From assembly GCA_965198025.1 (NCBI GenBank), contig OZ240237.1, forward strand, positions 1,798,001 to 1,862,000: a stretch of DNA of 64,000 nucleotides, written 5' to 3'. Under the pieces are notes generated by a model. The model was not told where the DNA came from. It ran no database searches and saw only the letters and a list, made by a program, of their open reading frames with translations. The first letter of the stretch is position 1; each line of letters opens with the position of its first letter. Made by a program: the position numbers and the translations under genes. Shown here piece by piece: positions 36,371 to 44,434 of the stretch. Source of the DNA: CAYWWM01 sp965198025. GTDB taxonomy: Bacteria; Acidobacteriota; Terriglobia; 2-12-FULL-54-10.

Positions 36371-37603
36371 TTATTTCCACTCCCCGGCAAATTGCCCAAT
36401 GCGTTCGAGCGCCGTCCGGAGCTGCTCTTCGGGCGGCAGAAAGACCAACCGGAAATGCTTCGTCCCCGGAGCCTGCCCGAACCCGTCGCCGGGCACCACA
36501 ACGACGCCGGTTTCGCGGATCAGGTCCATCACGAACTCCGTGTCCGAGCGCACGATCTCCAGGCGCGGGAAGGCATAGAAGGCAGCCTGTGGCGAAACGC
36601 AATGAATGCCCGGCGCAGCGTTCAGGATCGAAACCGTCAGGTCCCGCCGCCGCCGCAGTTTTTCGACCACAACGGGGATGTGTTCCTGGCTGCCTTCCAG
36701 CGCGGCTGGGATGGCGCATTGCATCGGATGGCTTGCCGATAGCCTCGCGCGAAGGATTTGCGCCATCACCTCTTTGTACTGCGACACGCTGCGCTCCTCG
36801 CCGCTCAGAATCCCCCAGCCGATCCGGTAACCAGGAGCCAGGTAGGCTTTGGAAATCCCGTTGAATGTGACGATTGGCAGTTCCGGCGCAAGCGCTGCCA
36901 TCGCGACGAACTCCACGGGGTCGAGAAGCAGCTTGTTGTAGATTTCATCAGAAAAGATGATCAGGCCGTGCCGGGCCGCGAGGTCGAGAACGGCCCGCAG
37001 GATCTCCTTCGGGTACACCGCGCCAGTGGGATTGTTGGGGTTGATGACCACGATCCCTCGTGTTTTGTTGTCAATACGGCGGGCGATATGCTCCACGTCG
37101 GGCTGCCAGCCGTTTCCTTCGTCCAGAGCGTAGGCCCTTGGCTCGCATCCTAACTTAGTCAGCACTGCTTCGTAGAGGGGGTAGCCGGGCGAGGGCAGCA
37201 GCAAGTTCTCACCGGGATTCATCAAGCTAACTATCGCCGCATCAATGGCTTCACTGACACCAGAGGTGACAAAGACTTCCTGAATGTTCCGGATTCCCTG
37301 CCGTGCGGCCTCGGCCCGGACAGCCTCGACGGCTGCTTCGGCGCCGAGCGAAGGAGAGTAGCCGTTGCGACCGGAGAGCATGGCTTGGTAGACAGCCTCG
37401 ATCATGTGCGGAGGGGTCGGAAAATCGAACAGGAGAGGGTCTCCTATATCTAATGATATCAATTGCTTGCCAGATTTTTGCGCCTCCCGAGCGCCCACGG
37501 CGTCCCGGATGGCATAACGCACCCGAGCGGACCGCTCGGATGGCTTAATCTCGGCCGGCGTCAAGACTCCCGCCCTGACTTTCTGATTTCCTCCGTCCTC
37601 CAT
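36371..37603 (-). CDS. Class I/II aminotransferase (alanine-type, AlaA-like)
   Basis: A 410-residue PLP enzyme of fold type I. GYSPSLGAEAAVEAVRAEA, the ring-stacking/anchoring region VTSGVSEAIDAAI, PSPGYPLYEAVL, the VINPNNPTGAVYPKEIL block, SDEIYNKLLLD (Asp-Tyr of PLP contact), the Schiff-base Lys in FNGISKAYLAPGYRIGWG, and the substrate Arg in FRLVFLPPEEQL. The overall pattern fits the AlaA/YfbQ branch, which moves the amino group between alanine and 2-oxoglutarate; substrate choice is inferred. The gene is single, transcribed away from a short tandem repeat, and looks functional. The extra ~15 N-terminal residues may not be translated. Confidence 0.9.
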   Translation of the reverse strand: MEDGGNQKVRAGVLTPAEIKPSERSARVRYAIRDAVGAREAQKSGKQLISLDIGDPLLFDFPTPPHMIEAVYQAMLSGRNGYSPSLGAEAAVEAVRAEAARQGIRNIQEVFVTSGVSEAIDAAIVSLMNPGENLLLPSPGYPLYEAVLTKLGCEPRAYALDEGNGWQPDVEHIARRIDNKTRGIVVINPNNPTGAVYPKEILRAVLDLAARHGLIIFSDEIYNKLLLDPVEFVAMAALAPELPIVTFNGISKAYLAPGYRIGWGILSGEERSVSQYKEVMAQILRARLSASHPMQCAIPAALEGSQEHIPVVVEKLRRRRDLTVSILNAAPGIHCVSPQAAFYAFPRLEIVRSDTEFVMDLIRETGVVVVPGDGFGQAPGTKHFRLVFLPPEEQLRTALERIGQFAGEWK

Positions 37604-37621
37604 TGAAGGACTCCTGTGCTC

Positions 37622-37656
37622 GGTTCTTTCGGTTCTTTCGGTTCTTTCGATTCTTC
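37622..37656. repeat. 9-bp tandem repeat
   Basis: The unit GGTTCTTTC is present three times perfectly plus one altered copy (GATTCTTC), just upstream of the aminotransferase gene. It could change spacing of a promoter on the minus strand through slippage. Confidence 0.7.
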
Positions 37657-37782
37657 AAAAGCACTGCGAATCGGAGCATTCCCGGAGGCTGCCTCGCACA
37701 TTTGACCATTGAAGGCAGACCGGATCAGGCGAACGTTGCCGCACGATGCAATTCGAGCAGCCCGCTGCCGAGGACTTCCTCG

Positions 37783-37911
37783 GAGCAGGGCAGCGATGCG
37801 GCTGCGGTCAATGTCCTCCTCGGGAAGCCTCAACTCGCGGGCGATCAGGACCGAATAGCGGGAGACGCGCGCTAGCCGTGATTCGTTCCCAAAGCATGGC
37901 GCGGGACTCAT
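37783..37911 (-). pseudogene. HD-GYP phosphodiesterase relic
   Basis: ARVSRYSVLIARELRLPEED followed by IDRSRIAALL matches the helix pair of HD-GYP domains just after the first His, where homologues continue with HDIGK; here it runs to RGSPRQ and ends in junk. Only ~45 residues remain. It sits in the 480-base gap between the aminotransferase and trmO, which otherwise is empty. Confidence 0.4.
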
Positions 37912-38084
37912 GGGCCTCTATCAGTGTAAAGAAGCCTGTCCAGAGCGGCAAGAGGAAAAGGGGCATGAGGTTTGCGAAAGGGCACAGAAAACAGAAAAAG
38001 CAATGTTCGAATTCGTAAGACGAACAGTTATCGTATGACCCACAATAACAAATCGGAAGCACAACCCAAGATTCGGGGGCCGGA

Positions 38085-38513
38085 TCAGCATCCCGTGTCG
38101 TTTACGCGGGTCAGGACGGGTTTGATGTCGAGGACGGGGGTGCCGTCGATGACTTCGAGGGGTTCGACGTGCAGGCGGACGGAGTCGGCGATCTCGAGCA
38201 CGTGAACACGGTGGATGCCGATGGGGTTGGGGCGGTCGGGCGAGCGCGTAGCAAATACGCTCCTCAAAGGATTCCGGGGATTGCCTCGGGGGTGGACCTT
38301 GAGGATGTTGCGGCGGCCCTGGTGAAGCCACGTCAGAAGAATCACTTCCTGCCCGGGAGCAATGTCTTCCAGGCCTTCGGCGATAGCGGGGTCCAGGTCA
38401 AGCCAGGCGTCGGGCGCGCCTTCGGAGGCTTGCTTGGGGGCGTCCTTGCGGGAAATGATCCGGGAGCGGACAAAGCCGATGGGGCGGAGGGAATAGTCGG
38501 TGGTTGTAGTCAT
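38085..38513 (-). CDS. trmO: tRNA t6A37 methyltransferase TrmO (TsaA-like)
   Basis: TrmO uses SAM to add a methyl group to N6-threonylcarbamoyladenosine-37 of tRNAs. The 142-residue protein is one TrmO beta-barrel: RPIGFVRSRI at the N-terminus, LTWLHQGRRNILKVHPRG, the signature FATRSPDRPNPIGIHRV, and EVIDGTPVLDIKPVL at the end. The signatures DRPNPIG and DIKP are complete and the length is normal for the short form without the extra C-terminal domain. It stands alone; the next genes on the strand belong to a defence-like pair. Confidence 0.92.
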   Translation of the reverse strand: MTTTTDYSLRPIGFVRSRIISRKDAPKQASEGAPDAWLDLDPAIAEGLEDIAPGQEVILLTWLHQGRRNILKVHPRGNPRNPLRSVFATRSPDRPNPIGIHRVHVLEIADSVRLHVEPLEVIDGTPVLDIKPVLTRVNDTGC

Positions 38514-38616
38514 GATGTCTTTCGTTGCGCCGTCAGGGATTGGGATGTTCGGGCATGAAAGCGATCACCTCCGCAATCAGCAGACGATTTGAAGACCCCG
38601 TTTCCGCCATAGGCTG

Positions 38617-39147
38617 CTAGGCAACCAGTCTCAGCAGGTCGTTATGAATTTCGGTCCACGGCTGCTGGAGGTTGATCGTTCGGATGCTGATCGTTCTGCC
38701 ATTGCCTGCGAACACGGCTGCCAGCGGCTTGTCGGCCTCGGGGTACAAAAGCATTCCCTCGCACTTCGATTCCTGATCGGACAGATTGCTCAGGTAGGCG
38801 TGAAGCTGGTAGAGGTGCTCTGAGCGAAGCTTCTCGCTCTCGTAATGCGTCTGTGTCGCCTCTGGCGTGTACTTGCAGTCTATGATGATCTTTCGACCTT
38901 CGGCCTCAAGACTAACGTCTGTCTGCATCTTCGGCAGGAGCTTGGCAGCCGAGGGGTCGCGTGCAATCAGGTTCCACCGGATATCCTCTCGTCCGACACG
39001 GTATTTTGTGTGCTGCCTGTAGAAGTTCCTCACGAAATTCTCGAACAGCAGCGCCATTTGGCGCCTATCGCGCGTGAAATCCCTGAAGCGGCTGCGGGTG
39101 GGGAGATTGGCGGCGGCGCGAGGGGGGCGCAAGGAAAGTGCTCCCAT
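38617..39147 (-). CDS. McrC-type nuclease subunit, N-terminally truncated
   Basis: A 176-residue protein matching only the C-terminal nuclease part of McrC. From ~28 it reads QMALLFENFVRNFYRQHTKY, then the PD-(D/E)XK core PKMQTDVSLEAEGRKII followed by IDCKYTPEATQT (D77, D90, K92), then the helix with EKLRSEHLYQLHAYLSNL. Normal McrC proteins have ~150-200 more residues at the N-terminus for binding the McrB ring; these are missing and no mcrB is nearby. The first ~25 residues look unrelated. The start is 9 bases after the stop of the CBS-HEPN gene, so translation may be coupled. It could be a relic, or a minimal nuclease adopted by its new neighbour. Confidence 0.75.
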   Translation of the reverse strand: MGALSLRPPRAAANLPTRSRFRDFTRDRRQMALLFENFVRNFYRQHTKYRVGREDIRWNLIARDPSAAKLLPKMQTDVSLEAEGRKIIIDCKYTPEATQTHYESEKLRSEHLYQLHAYLSNLSDQESKCEGMLLYPEADKPLAAVFAGNGRTISIRTINLQQPWTEIHNDLLRLVA

Positions 39148-39156
39148 TGCAAACCG

Positions 39157-40164
39157 CTAGACAGCTCCGACATCACGAAGCCTTTTAAGGAACTGTGCGA
39201 ATTCGCGCAGCAGGTCCATGTCGGATGGTTCAAGCCCATCCGGATCAAAGTGCATGACGTCGTTGCGTACATCCCTGATCTTACTGAGCTTTTCAATGAA
39301 CTCAACTCGATCTACCTCCAGATTGAGCTTCTTCCAACGTTTTTCGGGCTCTATAAGACGGATGTACTCACCGAATGTCAGATCAGCAACGCCCTCAATC
39401 GCTCTTCCGTCCTCTCCAGGGGCTTTTGCCGCTTCGAGTTCTCTCGATGTGAACTTACCGTGCAGAATTTGGCGTATGCCCTTCTCGATTTCTCCCACAA
39501 TTAGGAACGGCTCAGCTAGCCTTCGAAACTGATCATTGAAATCACTCGCCGTGACAATTCCACAGATGGTCTTGTCATTTGCCTGTACGAGAACGCAGTT
39601 GCGCTCCGCTATTTTCGCGATAACGGAGAACAGTGAATCATCAATCGAAACTACATGCGCTGGCTCCATGCAATCCCGAACTGCGGCACATGGGCGCTTC
39701 AAGGCTAGCCGACTTCCAATGGTCTTCCAGCTGATCACCCCCTTTACGTCTCGTGGTGTTGTCATTACGGGGAGTTGCGAGAAATCGTTAGTCAGCATCC
39801 GCGTAACTGCCTGTTGCAACGTCTCGTCTGGCTTTGCGTAAACCGGAGGTTTATTTGCAGATTCAAGTCGCGCAAGCCGGTAAGTGGGATCGGCTGACGC
39901 AGTACCTGATTCTACTGCCGTCTGGTTGTTCTCATGTGGGGTCTGCTTAAATTTTATGTATCCGTCAATGTATGCGGATTCAAAGTCTGGAAACGTCGTT
40001 AAGCCAAATTTCTTGAGCTTCAATCGAATATCGTGAACAACCCGAAACCCCCTTCGTTCCGCTCCGAACCAGAGCAGAAAGGCGCGCACTGTCTCCTGCT
40101 GCGGGGCGACGCCCTTCCTTAGCTGCGCTTTGATTGTTTGCAACTTAATGTCTGATTGAGACAT
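39157..40164 (-). CDS. CBS-pair protein with C-terminal HEPN-like domain
   Basis: A 335-residue protein with three parts. Residues 1-75 form a winged-helix-like region (RAFLLWFGAERRGFRVVHDI). Residues ~105-215 contain two CBS motifs (LQQAVTRMLTNDFSQLPVMT and SLFSVIAKIAERNCVLVQAN then ICGIVTASDFN), which usually sense adenine nucleotides. Residues ~235-335 form a helical domain with FGEYIRLIEPEKRW and SKIRDVRNDVMHFDPDG; RNDVMH (300-305) is an R-x4-H motif as in HEPN ribonucleases, here of the Swt1-like kind. So a nucleotide-sensing module is linked to a probable RNase. It directly precedes the truncated McrC nuclease gene. A defence or stress role is inferred, not shown. Confidence 0.72.
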   Translation of the reverse strand: MSQSDIKLQTIKAQLRKGVAPQQETVRAFLLWFGAERRGFRVVHDIRLKLKKFGLTTFPDFESAYIDGYIKFKQTPHENNQTAVESGTASADPTYRLARLESANKPPVYAKPDETLQQAVTRMLTNDFSQLPVMTTPRDVKGVISWKTIGSRLALKRPCAAVRDCMEPAHVVSIDDSLFSVIAKIAERNCVLVQANDKTICGIVTASDFNDQFRRLAEPFLIVGEIEKGIRQILHGKFTSRELEAAKAPGEDGRAIEGVADLTFGEYIRLIEPEKRWKKLNLEVDRVEFIEKLSKIRDVRNDVMHFDPDGLEPSDMDLLREFAQFLKRLRDVGAV

Positions 40165-40404
40165 GCCAGAAGTCTGCTCCTATACAAACCGACTTGCTAG
40201 GCTGCCCGCCATAACAAGGGGGGCCTAACCGTCAAGATCGGCGACCCGACGCTTTTCGCGCCGTTGGCTGCAAGGCTCTCCGTGGCCGCTTGCCGGCGGT
40301 GGAACGGCGGAAGGTCAGGGATTTGCCCAGGGCTTCTATTATAAGGCCGGGGATGGGGGAAAGATGAGAGAACAGGAAAGGCAATCCGCAGACTACGCAG
40401 ACGG

Positions 40405-40443
40405 AAGAGCAGATCCCTCGTCGCTTCGCTCTTCGGGATGACA
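40405..40443 (+). repeat. Dispersed repeat family C, copy 1
   Basis: GAAGAGCAGATCCCTCGTCG then CTCTTCGGGATGACA. The same frame, AGCAGATCCCTC ... CTCGGGATGACA, recurs at 44224-44408 (two units) and 52066-52097. It lies in the 550-base gap 40165-40717, which has no gene. Confidence 0.7.
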
Positions 40444-40519
40444 CACGATGGGCGTGGGATGACGCGGACGGGGCCATTAACTGGGACAGGGCGTTCCTCG
40501 GGATGACATGCTTTGAGTG

Positions 40520-40548
40520 GTGTCCTAATTTTTGCAAAATTAGGACAC
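40520..40548. repeat. Perfect 13-bp inverted repeat
   Basis: GTGTCCTAATTTT, three-base spacer TGC, AAAATTAGGACAC. Perfect arms and an AT-rich centre. It is 170 bases upstream of the lipid operon and could be an operator, a small mobile-element end or a terminator. Confidence 0.75.
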
Positions 40549-40717
40549 TGCCGCTCACCTCCAGGTCGATTTCCTCTCGGCACGCCCCTCGTATCTGCCC
40601 GGACCAGCGCGCCGTCAGGACCAGAAACTATAAGGGAGGCTGGGGAGCCGGCAGTAGAGAACGAGGAGCAGAAACGTTTTGGAGTTCCGAATGGCAGTCG
40701 AATAGAATGCTAAGGGC

Positions 40718-43090
40718 ATGGAAGCGTCCAAAAACACGGCTGGGCAAGAGCCCTCTTACTGGCGCGTGGAGGGAAGCCTGGTGAATCTGCGAGCGGTACG
40801 ACCGCTCGGATTCTTCGCCTGGAACGCGCAGACGTTTGCGGGGCGGTGGGCCCGGCTGGCAGGGCTGGCGCTGCCGACGCTGGCAAGGCCTCTGCTCTAT
40901 CTGGCAAGCCGGCGCGCCGCGACGCGCGCATTGCACACCGTGCTGCGGGGGGTCAGTAAGGACCGGTTGGACCTGCTGGGTGAAGAGTACTTTCACTACA
41001 TGCTGAAATCCCGGCTGCGGCCGCGGGGCGTCGAGAAGCTCCGGGAAGTGATGCAGTCGGGCGAGCCGGTGGTGCTGGTGGGGCAAGGATTGGATCACGT
41101 GATGAGGCCGCTGGCGAACTACCTGGGCGTGAAGCAGTTCCTGGCAAATCAACTGGAGTTTCAGGAGGGGTTGGCGACGGGACGGCTGCTCTCGCCTGTG
41201 GTTCCGCCGAGGGGAATCCTGGCTCGGCTGACCGGGCGGAAGGCCGACGGGCGCATCACAGCGGAGTCGCTGTGCCGGGAGCTGCGGATTGCGGGAGGGC
41301 TCGAAAGCCTGCGGGCGGCGGCGATTCCGGCCAAGCGCTCCATCCCCGTCCCAACGCACCCCGTGGTCTTGTTCCATGGCCGCAAAGACCTCCCGCGTCT
41401 GTCCGTCCGCGAAACGCTTGCGGGAAAGCATATTCTGCTGATTGGCGTCACAGGATTCATCGGGAAAGTGTGGCTGGTGCACCTGCTGAAGGACCTGCCG
41501 GAGATTGGGCGCATCTATCTGCTGATCCGGCGGCAAGGGCCGAATTCGAGCGCACAGAGGTTTGAAAGAATCGTGGCCGGGTCGCCATCGTTTGACTTGC
41601 TGTCGGCGCGGCACGGGGAGCGACTGGGCGAGTTCCTGCGCGAGCGGGTGGAGGTGATCGAGGGAGACGTGACGCAGCCGGCGCTAGGGATGCCCGCAGA
41701 AGCGCTGGCGAGGCTTCGGGAGCGGCTCGACGTGATCGTGAACAGCGCGGGTCTAACCGACTTCAACCCGGACCTGCGCGAGGCACTGGCCACCAACGTG
41801 GACGCGACGATAGGCCTGCTGGAGTTCCAGCGGCAATCGAAAAAGGCGGCGTTTCTGCACCTGTCCACCTGCTACGTGGCGGGCGCGCGGGACGGGCGGG
41901 TGGCCGAAGAGATCACGCCAAACTATACACCGGCCCAGGTCGCGGGGTTCGACGCCGAGCGGGAATGGAAGACGCTGCATGAGACGGTGCGGGAGGCGGA
42001 GGAGCGGTCTCTCTCGCCGGAAGTGACCGAGGAACTGCGCCAAGCGGTGCTGGCGCGGAACAGCAAGGGCCGGGAGATTTCTGCCGCCGCCTGGGAAGCG
42101 CAACTGCGTAAATTGCGCTACCGGTGGCTGCGCGGCTTTCTGACAAACGCAGGCAAGGCGCGGGCGCAGGAACTCGGGTGGCCGAACACCTACACGTTCA
42201 CGAAAAGCCTGGCGGAATCGCTGATCGCGAAACTGGGGGAGGACCTGCCGGTGGCGACGGTGCGGCCGTCGATCGTCGAGAGCTCGCTGCGGCTGCCGTT
42301 CGTGGGATGGAACGAAGGCGTGAACACGTCGGCCCCGCTGTCGTACCTTCTGGGGACGTACTTCCGGCAGCTTCCGACGAATAAACGCAAGCGGCTGGAC
42401 GTGATTCCAGTAGACGTGGTGTGCCGGGGGATGACGCTGGTTGCGGCAGGGCTCGTGGCCAGGCGGCACCAGCGCGTCTACCACCTTGCGACGTCGTCCA
42501 TCAATCCGTGCGACATGCGGCGATCGATTGAACTGACCGGCCTAGCGCATCGCAAGCACTACCGGGAGCTGGACGGTCTGGAGCACTGGCTGCGCTCTCG
42601 CTTCGACACGATCGCGGTGTCGAAAGAGCGGTATCAGAAATTCTCAGCGCCACGGCAGAAGGCAATCGTGCAGGCGATCCAGAAGACCGCGCCGCTGCAG
42701 TTCCTGGAAACGCGGCTGGCGCGGACGGAGCGGGCGCTTGACCGCGTGGAAAAAATCATCGAGCTGTACGAGCCGTTCATCCTGCACAACGACCCTGTCT
42801 TTGAGGCGGAGAACGTGGAACTGCTGTCGCTGGCTCTGCCGGGTGAGGAGCGGGAAACATTCGAGTACGATGCGGCGTCGGTGGACTGGTGGGACTATTG
42901 GATCAACGTGCACGTTCCGGCGCAGCGCAAATGGTCGTACCCGTTGATTGAAGGACGGCCGCTGGAGCCGCGCCCGCTACGGGATTTCCGCTGGGCCGAA
43001 ACAGCGGCGCAAAGCTCAGGGGACAGCTTGCCCCAGCAGGAACCAAGTCCGCAGGCCGAAAGCCCCCTCGCAACATGGCGATCTTCCTGA
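40718..43090 (+). CDS. Fatty acyl reductase (SDR/male-sterility type) with N-terminal pseudo-HAD domain
   Basis: A 790-residue fusion. Residues 1-225 resemble a SerB-like HAD phosphatase, but motif I reads WRVEGSLVNL where active enzymes have DxDGT, so both catalytic Asp are gone (Arg16, Glu18); motif II reads LVGQGLDHVMRPLANYLG. Residues 235-790 are a fatty acyl-CoA/ACP reductase: GKHILLIGVTGFIGKVWLVH (NADPH Rossmann), VNSAGLTDFNPDLREAL, active site YTFTKSLAESLIAKL (YxxxK), and the ATVRPSIVESSLRLPFVGWN block, plus the C-terminal domain. Such enzymes reduce acyl thioesters to fatty alcohols. It is the first gene of the lipid operon and overlaps the next by 16 bp. Confidence 0.88.
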   Translation: MEASKNTAGQEPSYWRVEGSLVNLRAVRPLGFFAWNAQTFAGRWARLAGLALPTLARPLLYLASRRAATRALHTVLRGVSKDRLDLLGEEYFHYMLKSRLRPRGVEKLREVMQSGEPVVLVGQGLDHVMRPLANYLGVKQFLANQLEFQEGLATGRLLSPVVPPRGILARLTGRKADGRITAESLCRELRIAGGLESLRAAAIPAKRSIPVPTHPVVLFHGRKDLPRLSVRETLAGKHILLIGVTGFIGKVWLVHLLKDLPEIGRIYLLIRRQGPNSSAQRFERIVAGSPSFDLLSARHGERLGEFLRERVEVIEGDVTQPALGMPAEALARLRERLDVIVNSAGLTDFNPDLREALATNVDATIGLLEFQRQSKKAAFLHLSTCYVAGARDGRVAEEITPNYTPAQVAGFDAEREWKTLHETVREAEERSLSPEVTEELRQAVLARNSKGREISAAAWEAQLRKLRYRWLRGFLTNAGKARAQELGWPNTYTFTKSLAESLIAKLGEDLPVATVRPSIVESSLRLPFVGWNEGVNTSAPLSYLLGTYFRQLPTNKRKRLDVIPVDVVCRGMTLVAAGLVARRHQRVYHLATSSINPCDMRRSIELTGLAHRKHYRELDGLEHWLRSRFDTIAVSKERYQKFSAPRQKAIVQAIQKTAPLQFLETRLARTERALDRVEKIIELYEPFILHNDPVFEAENVELLSLALPGEERETFEYDAASVDWWDYWINVHVPAQRKWSYPLIEGRPLEPRPLRDFRWAETAAQSSGDSLPQQEPSPQAESPLATWRSS

Positions 43091-44196
43091 CAGGCGCAAC
43101 TGGGTATATCGGGGCTCACCTGGCAGCCGGGCTCCTGGAAGGTTATCCGGAGCCTCTGAATCTGCTGGTCCGGGCAAAGAGTCCCTCCGAGGCTGAAGAA
43201 CGCCTGTGGCGGGCATGGCAGTTGCATCTGGATTTCCCCCGTTTTGAACACCACCTTCGGACGCGCATCCGAATCTTTCGCGGCGACCTCTCGGAGAAAA
43301 GGTTTTCGCTTTCGGAGGAAGACTACGGGGAGCTGGTGCGCTCGACGGATTCGGTGATGCACTGCGCGGCGTCGCTCAATCGGAAGTCGGAGCGAAGCTG
43401 CCTGAACGTGAACCTGCGTGGGACGCTGGAGGTGATCCAGCTCGCCTCGCGGGCGAACGGGCACCACGGACTGCGGCGGTTGAGCCACGTGAGCACGGTG
43501 GCGGTGGCGGGACACCGGCAGAATGAGGTGGTGCTGGAAGACGAAGCAATCGATTGGAACCGGCGGGATTACGATCCCTACGCACGGACGAAGAAATTCT
43601 GCGAGCACATGATCCGGGAGTTGCTGCCGGACGTACCTCGAACGATCTTCCGGCCGAGCATCGTGCTGGGCAGCAGCCGTCGAGCCGAAACCACGCAGTT
43701 CGACATGGTGCGGGCGTTCGTGTTCCTGGCGGGGCTGCCAGTGCTTCCGTTCCGTCCGGGCGACCGCATCGACATCGTGCCGGTGGATTTTGTGTCGGAA
43801 GCAATCGTCGAGCTGCACCAAAAGGAGAAGCCGCAGCACGAGATCTATCATCTGTCCTCCGGAACCAAGTCTGAGACCTTCCGCGAGCTGACGGACCAAC
43901 TGGCGAAGGCGCAGGGGAAGCGGCCGCCGATGTACGCGCCGGCGATGGAAGGCGGTTTCGGCGGGGTCGTTAACGTGCTGTCGCGCAGCCGGAGCACCGT
44001 CGGCTCCGGAGCGACGCTACTGCAGGTGTTCCTTCCCTACCTGGTCTGGAACACGGTGTTCGACAACACGCGCGTGGTCGAGGAAACCGGGCGCGCGCCG
44101 GCGCCGTTTTCCGATTACTGTTATCCGCTGCTGCAGTTCAGCAAGGAGCATCAGTTCGCGTATCCGTTCCGGGAGTGGCCGGCGGGAAAGATGTGA
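43075..44196 (+). CDS. SDR-family reductase (thioester-reductase/extended SDR type)
   Basis: A 373-residue extended SDR. TGATGYIGAHLAAGLLEG is the NAD(P)-binding loop, DSVMHCAASLNRKSERS the middle block, LSHVSTVAVAG and YDPYARTKKFCEHMIREL carry Ser/Thr and YxxxK catalysis, followed by TIFRPSIVLGSS. It belongs to the NAD-binding-4 branch that acts on acyl thioesters or sterol/lipid ketones. Translation begins inside the end of the preceding reductase, so they are made together. It may reduce a second acyl chain, or the alcohol/aldehyde step left by the first enzyme. Complete. Confidence 0.85.
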   Translation: MAIFLTGATGYIGAHLAAGLLEGYPEPLNLLVRAKSPSEAEERLWRAWQLHLDFPRFEHHLRTRIRIFRGDLSEKRFSLSEEDYGELVRSTDSVMHCAASLNRKSERSCLNVNLRGTLEVIQLASRANGHHGLRRLSHVSTVAVAGHRQNEVVLEDEAIDWNRRDYDPYARTKKFCEHMIRELLPDVPRTIFRPSIVLGSSRRAETTQFDMVRAFVFLAGLPVLPFRPGDRIDIVPVDFVSEAIVELHQKEKPQHEIYHLSSGTKSETFRELTDQLAKAQGKRPPMYAPAMEGGFGGVVNVLSRSRSTVGSGATLLQVFLPYLVWNTVFDNTRVVEETGRAPAPFSDYCYPLLQFSKEHQFAYPFREWPAGKM

Positions 44197-44223
44197 GTGG
44201 TGAGTAGTGAATGGTGAGTGGGG

Positions 44224-44408
44224 GAAGAGCAGATTCCTCGAGCGAAACGACATCGATATGTCGTTTCGTCCTAGACTGCGCTCCCCTCGACCGATCTCGG
44301 GACAGGCGGGACAAGCCGCTCGGGATGACAACAAGAAAAAAGAAAGTGCAGGTCCCTCGTCAGAAACGATCCCGCGACGCGGGATCGTTTCCTCCTCGGG
44401 ATGACACG
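44224..44408 (+). repeat. Dispersed repeat family C, copies 2 and 3 with different central hairpins
   Basis: Unit 2 (44224-44331) opens GAAGAGCAGATTCCTCG and closes GCTCGGGATGACA, with an inner palindrome GAAACGACATCGATATGTCG. Unit 3 (~44347-44408) opens GCAGGTCCCTCG and closes CTCGGGATGACAC, with a different inner palindrome AAACGATCCCGCG/CGGGATCGTTT. Constant ends with exchangeable centres point to a non-autonomous mobile or recombining element. Confidence 0.7.
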
Positions 44409-44434
44409 GCGGTACAGATGACAGAGCCACATCG

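Noticed and set aside
37622..37656. CRISPR array
   Set aside because: Units are 9 bp with no spacers; no cas genes occur in the window.
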